Of a DNA stretch of 64,000 nt, positions 46,230 to 53,741 are shown one piece after another. This DNA comes from Actinopolyspora erythraea. Its GTDB lineage: Bacteria > Actinomycetota > Actinomycetes > Mycobacteriales > Pseudonocardiaceae. The position numbers were made by a program, and so were the translations under genes. The DNA lies in the NCBI RefSeq assembly GCF_002263515.1, contig NZ_CP022752.1:3968001-4032000 (forward strand). Direction: 5' to 3'. Each line of letters begins with the position of its first letter. Within the stretch, counting starts at the first letter, position 1. The notes beneath the pieces were generated by a model, which ran no database searches, was not told the DNA's origin, and saw only the letters and a program-made list of their open reading frames with translations.

Positions 46230-46260
46230 AGTCCCGCCCGACGCCATGCCGAGCGGGACT
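46230..46260 (-). terminator. Terminator of DUF397 gene 2
   Basis: AGTCCCGC (46230-46237) pairs with GCGGGACT (46253-46260) 13 nt past the DUF397 stop; TTTTCG follows on the minus strand. It is a near-copy of 45328-45358 with a different loop. Confidence 0.75.
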
Positions 46261-46273
46261 CCACGAGGCGGGG

Positions 46274-46471
46274 TCAGCCGTCGAGACGGTCGTTCTTGAG
46301 CGCGTCGAGAAAAGCGGCGAAGTGACCTGGGGAGACCGCGAGGACGGGGCTGTCGGTACCGAGCTTGCTGTCTCGGAGGAGAGCGGTCCCCGGCAGATTC
46401 TGGGCGACCTCGACGCAGTTGCCAGAGGCACTGCTGCGACTGCTCTTCCGCCATGTGATGAACTCGATCAT
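46274..46471 (-). CDS. DUF397 protein 2
   Basis: The 65-residue DUF397 protein has WRKSSRSSASGNCVEV at the start and FLDALKNDRLDG at the end, the same last 12 residues as DUF397 protein 1. ATG 46471 overlaps the stop of the XRE regulator gene by 4 bp (ATGA), the usual arrangement of Scr1-type pairs. It is followed by a terminator and then the CRISPR leader. Confidence 0.9.
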   Translation of the reverse strand: MIEFITWRKSSRSSASGNCVEVAQNLPGTALLRDSKLGTDSPVLAVSPGHFAAFLDALKNDRLDG

Positions 46472-47307
46472 GCTGGATCCTCGTGATATTGAACGTATTC
46501 GCTTAGTAGCCTCATGGAGTCAGCAGCAGACAGTGCTGACTCTTCAAGCCTGGTAAGCATGCGTTCGTAGGGTCGCACATCGTCAGGTTCAGACAGCAGC
46601 ACGCCTGCGTTGGGTGCCTCGATGTGAACGGTGGAACCGCCATTCGGCATGGCGATGACGGAAAACATGCCATCGAGGCCTACGTGCACGCCAACGGTCA
46701 GTGGGAGAACTCTGATGGCGACGTTGTCGCGTTCGTTGACTTTGATGAGGTACCGAAGCTGCTCCGCAGCGATATCTCGGCTCCCCGCTGGTCGTTGCAG
46801 GACGGATTCATCCATGTAGGCAACCAACTCAGTGGGTGAAGACCGTTCGATGATGCCTTGACGATGCTGTCGTACGGCTACGGCTTCGTCGACTTCTTCG
46901 TCAGTGAACCCTGCGGCTTCGTAGATCGCTCTGCTGTAGGCGCGTGTCTGTAGCAACCCAGGCACAAGGGTGGGAGTCACGTACGTGATGCTGAGAGCAC
47001 GTTGCTCCGCGTCGATCAGTGACGCGAGCTGCGAGTTCACACCTTTGTGGACTTCCCACCAGGCAGGCTCGTTCAAATCCCGAGTCATCTTGATCAGCCG
47101 GTCACGGTCACGAGAAGCCAACCGTAGATAGCCGAGCAGCGTACTGACATCTTCAACCGTGATCCCCTGCTTGGCATTTTCGATCCTGCTTACACGCGCG
47201 TGGCTCCACCCCAGCATGTCCGCCAGCGCGCGAACAGTCAGTCCACGTTCTTTCCTGGCTTGCTTGAGTTCTTTCGAGAGCGCTTGGGCGCGCGGGGACG
47301 TCGGCAT
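46468..47307 (-). CDS. XRE regulator with DUF5753 (Scr1 family)
   Basis: The 279-residue protein has an N-terminal XRE helix-turn-helix (ALADMLGWSHARVSRIEN, about residues 27-44) and a C-terminal DUF5753 domain (VPGLLQTRAYSRAIYEAAGF). This is the Scr1-family regulator that pairs with DUF397 proteins in actinomycetes. Two copies of ACATCTCACATGAT lie upstream and may be its operators. Its codon use is less GC-biased than the core genes, which suggests later acquisition. Confidence 0.9.
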   Translation of the reverse strand: MPTSPRAQALSKELKQARKERGLTVRALADMLGWSHARVSRIENAKQGITVEDVSTLLGYLRLASRDRDRLIKMTRDLNEPAWWEVHKGVNSQLASLIDAEQRALSITYVTPTLVPGLLQTRAYSRAIYEAAGFTDEEVDEAVAVRQHRQGIIERSSPTELVAYMDESVLQRPAGSRDIAAEQLRYLIKVNERDNVAIRVLPLTVGVHVGLDGMFSVIAMPNGGSTVHIEAPNAGVLLSEPDDVRPYERMLTRLEESALSAADSMRLLSEYVQYHEDPA

Positions 47308-47329
47308 AGCTCTCAGGATATGAGCTGAG

Positions 47330-47387
47330 ACATCTCACATGATTCCCCCGAACAGGGTATTGGAACATCTCACATGATCATGAGATG
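47330..47387. promoter_or_regulatory. Repeated operator-like sites upstream of XRE gene
   Basis: ACATCTCACATGAT occurs at 47330-47343 and 47365-47378, 35 bp apart. The second is part of an imperfect palindrome, CATCTCA (47366-47372) / TGAGATG (47381-47387). They lie between the XRE gene and the divergent small-gene cluster. Binding by the XRE protein is inferred. Confidence 0.5.
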
Positions 47388-47542
47388 GTTCAATCGATGA
47401 CGCTCAAGAGTCATGGAGATGTGCACTGTAACTGGTGTAGGTGGAATCCAGTGAAAGCGCTCGGCCGCCATAGCAAAGTAGGGAAGAGGCTGCGAGTGTG
47501 CAGCAGCACGCTGGATGCGAAGTACATGCGGGGTGGTGTGCG

Positions 47543-47821
47543 ATGAGACCGCTATACCCCCGTAGCCCGGTGTTTCTGGTGCTGGCCGCCACCGAGGCCG
47601 ATCACCACTACGGCCAGCCGCCCCGGCTGCACGCCATCGAGCACCACCCGGCCAACTACACCGCCTCGTGGGTGCTGAGTCTGTGCCGCATGCGGCTCGG
47701 ACTCGGCGAGATGCTCGACATCGACACTCCGGAGACTGATCCCGAGCTGTGCGCCCCGTGCTGCTCCACGATCGCGGTGTCGAGTTTCCGGGGACGGGTG
47801 GTGCGCCATGCCCACCAGTGA
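47543..47821 (+). CDS. Hypothetical protein, 92 aa, Cys-rich
   Basis: No family is recognised. The protein has HHxxxxP-like His residues (EADHHYGQP, IEHHPANY) and CAPCC near residue 74, which could form a small metal site. ATG 47543 has GGGGTGG 6-7 nt upstream. The 3' end overlaps the next gene by 14 bp, so they are co-translated. It is the first gene of a cluster divergent from the XRE regulator. Confidence 0.6.
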   Translation: MRPLYPRSPVFLVLAATEADHHYGQPPRLHAIEHHPANYTASWVLSLCRMRLGLGEMLDIDTPETDPELCAPCCSTIAVSSFRGRVVRHAHQ

Positions 47822-48416
47822 ACGCTCTGTGCCGCCTCCCCGGTTCGTCACCGGGCTTGGTTCGGGCGAGATCCACGCCACCGCCCCCTACCAGCGCCAG
47901 GCCAGCGCTCGTGCTGGCCGAGGCTTCGTGGCCTGTTTCTGCGGGCAGGCCATCGAGCTGGCCCCGCACCCGCCGGAGCGGGTGCTGGCCGGGTGGCACC
48001 ACTACTGCCGCGTGTGCACCCAACACCTGCTCGCCGCCAGCGACCACCACCCACCCAGCCCCACCAACACCTACGAACCCTGGCTGCACGAGCTCGCCCA
48101 CCTCGACGATTCGGCCACCGTGGACGACGTATCGGAGTGGTCGGTGGTGCCGTGTCGCCAGCAGCGGCACGGCCGGGCCCAACTACGCCTGAAACCCACC
48201 GCCTCCGGTATCGCGCTGTTGGCCCCCGCCCGGGGCGCGGCCTCACTGCTGAGCCTCACCGAAGCCCGACAACTGCGCGACGCGCTGCACAGCGCCATCA
48301 CCACCCGCGACACCACCAGGGAAACAACCGACACCACCGCGGATCCCCAGAACACCAGCGGGAACACGGAAACCACCGGGCAGGCAGAGGAGGAACAGTG
48401 CTCTGTCCGCTCCTGA
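47808..48416 (+). CDS. Hypothetical protein, 202 aa
   Basis: No family is recognised. An N-terminal CFCGQ ... HHYCRVC segment (about residues 42-70) looks like a zinc-binding motif. The C-terminal 40 residues are Thr/Asn-rich and hydrophilic. ATG 47808 overlaps the previous gene. A strong GAGGAGGAA near 48388-48396 lies inside its 3' end and may serve a following start. Confidence 0.6.
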   Translation: MPTSERSVPPPRFVTGLGSGEIHATAPYQRQASARAGRGFVACFCGQAIELAPHPPERVLAGWHHYCRVCTQHLLAASDHHPPSPTNTYEPWLHELAHLDDSATVDDVSEWSVVPCRQQRHGRAQLRLKPTASGIALLAPARGAASLLSLTEARQLRDALHSAITTRDTTRETTDTTADPQNTSGNTETTGQAEEEQCSVRS

Positions 48417-48446
48417 TGACCCTGCTACGGCTGCTGTTCGGGAGGC

Positions 48447-48533
48447 GTGGTGTCCGAGTTCGAGATCGCGGTCCTGCTACTGGCGCTGCTCGTGCTGGTG
48501 TTGGCGCGGTTGGCCTGGGGACCCACCCGGTGA
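48447..48533 (+). CDS. 28-codon membrane micro-ORF
   Basis: GTG 48447 (or GTG 48450) opens MVSEFEIAVLLL..., a single membrane helix ending LAWGPTR. About 25 of 28 third positions are G or C, while the overlapping longer frame has mostly T there, which favours this frame. GGGAGG lies just upstream with short spacing. The stop overlaps the GTG of the next gene (GTGA). Confidence 0.5.
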   Translation: MVSEFEIAVLLLALLVLVLARLAWGPTR

Positions 48534-48925
48534 CCACCACCAGCAGGGGGCACGCCTGGTTCGCCAGCAGGCACGAATCCCGCTGGCACGCCTGCCCCGC
48601 CAGCACCGCACTCCGACACTCCGGGCTGCGGGCACTGTGCGGACACCTGGCCCGACGCGGACCGTTCCGAGGCCGGGCCAGCAGCGAACCACCCGAGGAG
48701 GACGGCCGGTCGGTCTGCGACGCCTGCCTGCACACCATCGGGCACCTGCCGCCCCACCCGCCGCGAACACTTCCACTGTGGAACACACACGGCGACACCG
48801 GACAAGGCCGACCCACCCGCGACCCCGACAACGCTGACCAGCCGGAGAAAGCCCCAGCCAGCCCAAACCTGGCGGTGACCGGCCACCGGCCCACCGCAGC
48901 GGGACGCCACCGCCGCGCGGCCTGA
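48530..48925 (+). CDS. Hypothetical protein, 131 aa, His/Cys-rich
   Basis: No family is recognised. It has WHACPAS, ALCGHLARRGPF and CDACLHTIGHLP, a spacing compatible with one or two zinc sites. The C-terminus is hydrophilic and Pro/Arg-rich. GTG 48530 overlaps the micro-ORF stop. The frame is open upstream to 48398, but third-position use there argues against coding across 48447-48529. Confidence 0.55.
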   Translation: MTTTSRGHAWFASRHESRWHACPASTALRHSGLRALCGHLARRGPFRGRASSEPPEEDGRSVCDACLHTIGHLPPHPPRTLPLWNTHGDTGQGRPTRDPDNADQPEKAPASPNLAVTGHRPTAAGRHRRAA

Positions 48926-49140
48926 ACGACCACGCACACCCGCTGCCGACCACCTGACTCCGGCGGGTGTGCACCGGCCCCGGCACCACGGCGTGTCAGG
49001 GGCCGCCCCAAATCCGGTGCTGTGCCGAACCCTCCCCTCCCCGCTCGGCACAGCACCACCCCGGCCGGGTGCTCGAAACAGGATCCCGCGCCACCCGGCC
49101 GGGCCCTCCCCTACCGCAAGCACTTTCCACCGAGGACCGC

Positions 49141-49683
49141 ATGTTCAGGAAATTAGCGACGCTGTTGATGCTGGCCGCTTTCGGAGCGGTCTTCTACCTC
49201 GGCTACCGCGCAGGGAACGGGTCGTTCGGCTCCCCGCCGTGGCAGCCGGACATCACAACCCCCGTCGTGGTCGAACGCCTCATCCCCTGCAACAACACCC
49301 TGCGTGATCCCCAGCCGGGGGTCACGCAGGGCAGGTCGAACCGAGCAGGACCCGTCGTCATGCCCAGAATCTCCCCGGTCACCACCATCCTGCTACGCGA
49401 GTGCGCCGGAACCGCCCTCGCCACAGCCGCCTTCGCCTACAGCGGATGGATCACCGCCGTCACCACCACCGACCTCCTCACCCACCTGACCCGCCCCGAG
49501 CAACTCCAGGTCGAACTCCACGGCCTCTTCGCCGCCCTGAACTGCCTCACCTGGTGGGCAGGGGTGGGCGGACTGCGCCTCGCCGAATGGCGAGCGACCT
49601 GGCCCGTGGCCGTCGGCCTGGCACTCACCGCCGTCTCCGCGATCAAGGTGGTCGCCGTGGGGGTGACAGGCCACTACGCCTGA
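49141..49683 (+). CDS. Hypothetical membrane protein, 180 aa
   Basis: No family is recognised. It has an N-terminal membrane helix (about residues 6-22), a loop with one Cys, and three more hydrophobic segments after residue 80. The fused look (a second MPRISPV start inside) could mean two genes, but the frame is unbroken. ATG 49141 has GAGGA 5-6 nt upstream. It is the last gene before the IS605 element. Confidence 0.6.
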   Translation: MFRKLATLLMLAAFGAVFYLGYRAGNGSFGSPPWQPDITTPVVVERLIPCNNTLRDPQPGVTQGRSNRAGPVVMPRISPVTTILLRECAGTALATAAFAYSGWITAVTTTDLLTHLTRPEQLQVELHGLFAALNCLTWWAGVGGLRLAEWRATWPVAVGLALTAVSAIKVVAVGVTGHYA

Positions 49684-49853
49684 CAGGAACACCGCCCGGA
49701 ACGCCGCCGCCTCCAACGGTGGCATTCCACCCACACCGAACACCGAATTCGCGCCGAAGCTCGGTGACACGTCGTCATGCTTGAAAACGCCGGAATTCGA
49801 CAATTCCTTTTTCGTTGCTGAACCCCGAACACAGGATGAACTTGACGTGCTCG

Positions 49854-49869
49854 CCGCCGTGAACGGCGG
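49854..49869. repeat. IS605 right-end hairpin, reRNA/omega-RNA region
   Basis: CCGCCGT-ga-ACGGCGG is perfect and lies 16 nt beyond the tnpB stop (49885). In IS605 elements the TnpB guide RNA covers this end and continues into the flank, so the guide would come from about 49825-49845. The exact boundary is not determined. Confidence 0.6.
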
Positions 49870-49884
49870 GGATTCCGGCGCGGC

Positions 49885-51117
49885 TCACGCCGCGCGTGGA
49901 GCGGTGTCCCCTCGCGGGGTTCCGCTGCTTCCTGCTTCTGCGGCAACCGCCCCGGTGTGGGGTCTTACGTCGCCTCCACAGGCGTTTCGTCTCTCCGCCC
50001 GCCCGGCGGCGAGGATGTTGCGGGCTGCGTTGCGGTCGCGGTCGTGCACTGCTCCGCACGGGCATGACCAGGTGCGCACCGATAGCGGTTTGGCCCCATC
50101 GATGCGTCCGCACGCGGAGCACGTTTGGCTGGTGGGCAGCCACCGGTTGATGATGATCAGCTGGCGGCCGTACCGTGCGGCTTTCTCGTCCAGCAGTCGC
50201 CGGAACGCGCCCCATGACGCGTCGTGTACGGATTTCGCCAGCCGGGTGCGGGCCAGGCCGGACACGGCGAGGTCTTCCAGCACGATCGTTTGGTTCTCAC
50301 GAACGATGCTGGTGGTGGCCTTGTGGAGCCAGTCCTGGCGGGTGTCGGACACCTTCGCGTGCTGACGGGCAAGCTTCTTGCGTGCCTTAGCACGGTTATT
50401 CGAGCCGCGCTGCTTACGACTGAGTTCCCGCTGTAGCCGCTTGAGTTTGCGTTCGGCCCGGCGCACAAAGCGCGGGTTGTCAATGACCCGGCCGTGCTGG
50501 TCCACCGCGAAGGTGGACAACCCCAGATCCAGGCCGATCTCCACGTCCTGGCCGTGCTCGTCGACGGCTTCCGGCAGGGTGTCGTCTCCGGTCTCGACCA
50601 CGAACGACGCGAAATACCGGTCGTCGGCGGTCTTAATGACGGTGACCGATGATGGCGCCGAGGGCAGGTCCCGCGACCACGCCACCTTCACGTCCCCGAT
50701 TCGGGCCAGACGCAGTTTCCCGTTGCTTCGGATCGAGAACCCACCGGTGTGCAGCCGGATAGCCTGCCGCCGGTCCCGCTTGGACTTGAACCGGGGCGCA
50801 CCCACCCGTCGACCTGCGCATTTGCCTTTCAGCGAGTCGAAGAAGTTGCGGTAGGCAGTGTCGCAGTCGCGAATGGCTTGCTGAAGCACGATGTTCGAGC
50901 ATTTCGCCAGCCAGCCGCGCTCCTCGGTGTGTTTGGCGTCGGTGATCAGCCGCTTCTGCAGCACGGTTCCGGTCGGGTACTTCTGCCCAGCACGGTAGGC
51001 GTCCTGCCGGGCACGCACGGCGTCGTTGTAGACCACACGGGCGTTTCCGAATGCCTGCGCGAGTGCCTGACGCTGCTCGTTGGTCGGGTAAATCCGGTAT
51101 CGGTACCGCAACTGCAT
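49885..51117 (-). CDS. tnpB: TnpB RNA-guided nuclease (IS605)
   Basis: The 410-residue TnpB has RuvC acids in GLDLGL near residue 215, LEDLA near 282 and DRDRNAARNIL near 355, and a zinc finger CSACG ... CPCG between the last two. All catalytic positions are present. ATG 51117 has GGAGGTGATC upstream, an ideal ribosome-binding site. TnpB proteins are programmable nucleases that use a guide from the element's right end and help retain the element. Confidence 0.92.
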   Translation of the reverse strand: MQLRYRYRIYPTNEQRQALAQAFGNARVVYNDAVRARQDAYRAGQKYPTGTVLQKRLITDAKHTEERGWLAKCSNIVLQQAIRDCDTAYRNFFDSLKGKCAGRRVGAPRFKSKRDRRQAIRLHTGGFSIRSNGKLRLARIGDVKVAWSRDLPSAPSSVTVIKTADDRYFASFVVETGDDTLPEAVDEHGQDVEIGLDLGLSTFAVDQHGRVIDNPRFVRRAERKLKRLQRELSRKQRGSNNRAKARKKLARQHAKVSDTRQDWLHKATTSIVRENQTIVLEDLAVSGLARTRLAKSVHDASWGAFRRLLDEKAARYGRQLIIINRWLPTSQTCSACGRIDGAKPLSVRTWSCPCGAVHDRDRNAARNILAAGRAERRNACGGDVRPHTGAVAAEAGSSGTPRGDTAPRAA

Positions 51118-51160
51118 GGCTGATCACCTCCCTTCGTTGATCACTGTATCATGTTGGTCT

Positions 51161-51565
51161 ATGGCAAACACCGAGGACTATCGCACTGGCAGGCACTGTG
51201 TTTTCGGAATGCACGTCCATTTGGTCTTTGTGACGAAGTACCGCAGGAACGTGCTCACCAGCCAACACCACGACGTCCTGCGCGAGGTGTTCGCGAAGGT
51301 CTGTGCCGACTTCGGCGCGAGCCTGACCGAGTGCAACGGCGAAGACGACCACGTGCACCTGCTCGTGGAGTATCCGCCGCAGGTAGCCGTGTCGAAGCTG
51401 GTGAACAGCCTCAAGGGCGTGGCCTCCCGGCGCCTCAAACAGCGCTTCCCGATACGGACCTACCGGGGGCATCTGTGGTCGCCGTCGTACTTCGCCGCTT
51501 CGTGCGGCGGGGCGCCGCTGTCGATCATTCGACAGTACGTGGAGAACCAGCGTCGCCCTGCCTAG
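51161..51565 (+). CDS. tnpA: IS200/IS605 transposase TnpA
   Basis: The 134-residue Y1 transposase has the HUH motif HVHLL (about residues 63-67) and the catalytic Tyr in RQYVENQ near residue 127. ATG 51161 is the start. It cuts and joins single-stranded ends at hairpins. It looks intact and is divergent from tnpB. Confidence 0.92.
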   Translation: MANTEDYRTGRHCVFGMHVHLVFVTKYRRNVLTSQHHDVLREVFAKVCADFGASLTECNGEDDHVHLLVEYPPQVAVSKLVNSLKGVASRRLKQRFPIRTYRGHLWSPSYFAASCGGAPLSIIRQYVENQRRPA

Positions 51566-51600
51566 CGTGCCCGACGAAAAACACTCCTGACCGGCTCACT

Positions 51601-51616
51601 CCAGCCTGAAGGCCGG
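51601..51616. repeat. IS605 left-end hairpin (candidate)
   Basis: CCaGCCT-ga-AGGCcGG, imperfect, lies 35 bp past the tnpA stop. It is in the expected place for the left-end TnpA recognition hairpin; the cleavage site was not determined. Nothing is supported in 51617-51992. Confidence 0.45.
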
Positions 51617-51992
51617 AACTTACGCCGATTCCCAGGTCACGGACCAACTCGTACACGAGGGTCGTAGCTCAAGGAAAACCCATCAACTCGCATCATCTAG
51701 CTGTCCATCACGGACGCTCGCACACCACACCGGACTCGATTTCCTCGCCGACAAAGGTCATGGCGCACAACAAGACCGTGACCTGCTCCCCGGCACACGG
51801 TCGAACCACCCCGCGACAGCGCGAAACCATCGCTGACCACCACGACCACCACCGAGGCTCTCGGCTGGGTGATCCAGCACCCCGCACAGGATGACCGACG
51901 CTCGATTGACGCTGCTCCAGCCCCTCCTCACCCCAGCGGCACGGGCCGATACAGTGCCGCCTCATCCGGCCCGGCCGACTCGAAGGACCACG

Positions 51993-52349
51993 ATGCGACC
52001 ACTCCCGGCAGAGGCGACACTGGCCGAGATCCAGCGCTACGTCGCCGAGATGGAACTCGAACGCGGCTTCGCCGACAGCACCGTGCTGGAGCAGTCCCTC
52101 AAACTCGGCGAGGAGTACGGCGAGCTGTGCAAGGCCATCCGCGAGCGATCCGGCCTCGCGGTCGAGACCGGTTCGGCGACGGGCGACGTCGGCGGCGAAC
52201 TCGCCGACATCCTCATCTACCTCTGCGCCATCGCCAACCGCCTCGACACCGACCTAGACCAAGCCCTACGGGCCAAGGAACGCGCCAACGAGACACGCAC
52301 CTGGACCTCGGCTCCGCGAGAAGCGGCCGACACCGAGCACCCCGCATAA
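51993..52349 (+). CDS. MazG-like NTP pyrophosphohydrolase
   Basis: The 118-residue protein has the MazG-type helix motif EEYGELCKA near residue 40 and GELADILIYL near 70, which bind magnesium. It probably hydrolyses nucleotides. ATG 51993 has AAGGA 6 nt upstream; the upstream frame to 51891 is rejected. It sits between the IS605 element and the second conserved block. Confidence 0.82.
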   Translation: MRPLPAEATLAEIQRYVAEMELERGFADSTVLEQSLKLGEEYGELCKAIRERSGLAVETGSATGDVGGELADILIYLCAIANRLDTDLDQALRAKERANETRTWTSAPREAADTEHPA

Positions 52350-52605
52350 CCGACAACCACTCCCGGCGAACCAGCACCGACCCGGCACGAGGGCGACCAC
52401 GCCTCACGCCGGTGGTTCGCGAGAACGCGACCAGCGGCACGCGTCGCGGGCGCGTGCACTGCCGTCCGATCCCGGCGGTGGTGTCCGCGGCGGGTACCGC
52501 TCGCCCGGTCGCTCCGCGGTACCGACCCCGGCCGGAACACGTCCGGCACCAGCTCACGAGAAGCCGAGGGTTCCGCACCCGACAACCCCGACGACCGGGA
52601 CCGGT

Positions 52606-53568
52606 TCACCGCTCCACGGGAGGGCGCCAGGGGTCCTGTCTGGTGAGTCCGGCGGCCCGCCCCTTCGCGGCCACCACCAGCGCCATCTTGCGCGATGCCT
52701 CGTCGATCATCTCGTCACCGAGCATGGCGGCCCCGCGCTTGCCCCCGGCCTCCGAGGTGTACCAGGCGTAGGCGTCGAGGATGTTCTCCGCCCTGTCGTA
52801 GTCCCGCTGCCTCGGCGAGAACACCTCGTTGACCGCGTCCACCTGGTCGGGGTGCAGCACCCACTTGCCGTCCAACCCGAGCGCCGCCGCGCGACCGGCG
52901 ACCCGGCGGAGCCCCTCGACGTCCCTGATCTGCAGGTACGGGCCGTCGACCGCCTGCAGCCCGTTGGCGCGAGCCGCGGTCAGCAGCCGCATCAGCACGT
53001 GGTGGTAGGCGTCACCCACGTCGTAGCCGGGAGGCTGCTCCCCCACCACGAGTGAGGGCATGTTGATCGAGGCCATGAAGTCGGCGGGGCCGAATATCAG
53101 CGCTTCGAGCCGGTTCGAGGCGGCGGCTATCGAGTCCACCGCCGTCAGCCCCCGCGCGTCCTCGATCTGCACCTCGATGCCGATGCCGCCGGCGGGCAGC
53201 CCCAACGCCCGTTCGATCTGGGTGACCGTGAGATCGAGCCAGTGCACCTGGTCAGCACCCGTGACCTTGGGGAGCATGACGGTGTCCAGCGAGCCGCCCG
53301 CACCCTCCAGCACGTCCACCACGTCGCGGTAGGCCCACCGGCTCTCCAGGTCGTTGATCCGGACGGTGCGGATCCGGTCGCCCCAGCCTCCCTCGTTGAG
53401 CGCGGCCACGACCGTCTCGCGCGCCTGCTCCTTGGCCAGCGGCGCCACCGCGTCCTCCAGGTCCAGGAAGAACTGGTCGGTCGCCAGCCCCCTCGCCTTG
53501 TCGATCATCTTCGTGCTGGAACCGGGCACCGCCAGACAGCTGCGACGGGAGCGCTGCGGATCGACCAC
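52606..53568 (-). CDS. HpcH/HpaI aldolase, CitE-like CoA ester lyase
   Basis: The 320-residue protein is a CitE/malyl-CoA lyase-type TIM barrel with FLDLEDAV near residue 35, a VMLPKV strand near 96, the metal-binding glutamate of EVQIEDARG near 135, and GPADFM near 160. It probably cleaves or forms a short-chain CoA ester. GTG 53568 has AAGGAG about 8 nt upstream. It is divergent from the CBS-domain gene. Confidence 0.88.
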   Translation of the reverse strand: MVDPQRSRRSCLAVPGSSTKMIDKARGLATDQFFLDLEDAVAPLAKEQARETVVAALNEGGWGDRIRTVRINDLESRWAYRDVVDVLEGAGGSLDTVMLPKVTGADQVHWLDLTVTQIERALGLPAGGIGIEVQIEDARGLTAVDSIAAASNRLEALIFGPADFMASINMPSLVVGEQPPGYDVGDAYHHVLMRLLTAARANGLQAVDGPYLQIRDVEGLRRVAGRAAALGLDGKWVLHPDQVDAVNEVFSPRQRDYDRAENILDAYAWYTSEAGGKRGAAMLGDEMIDEASRKMALVVAAKGRAAGLTRQDPWRPPVER

Positions 53569-53741
53569 CTCGGGTACTCCTTCGTTCGGGGACGTCGATG
53601 AGCATCCCTAGCAGACCCCGCTCGCCCCGCCCGGTACCGCCCGCCTTCCGGCGAGCCCGCGGCGGCACGAGCCGCCTCCTGGTGACGACGCCCCGCGTTT
53701 CGCCGCTGCTCACCCCCGGAAAAGCAACTAGCCTGATCGAC

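Larger units (their letters stand above)
49850..51620. mobile_element. IS605-type element (tnpA and tnpB divergent)
   Basis: An HUH transposase gene (tnpA) and a tnpB gene are divergent with 43 bp between them, the IS605 arrangement. A perfect hairpin at 49854-49869 past tnpB marks the right end, and an imperfect hairpin at 51601-51616 past tnpA marks the left end. Exact termini and target site could not be fixed. Both genes look intact. Confidence 0.8.

Noticed and set aside
47072..47090. GTTCAAATCCCGAGTC resembles a tRNA T-arm.
   Set aside because: It lies inside the XRE regulator coding sequence and no cloverleaf can be formed around it. I found no tRNA or rRNA gene in the window.
51708..51965. 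85-codon open frame on the minus strand next to the IS605 left end.
   Set aside because: The translation is Arg/Trp/Cys-rich low-information sequence, with no ribosome-binding site and no known motif.
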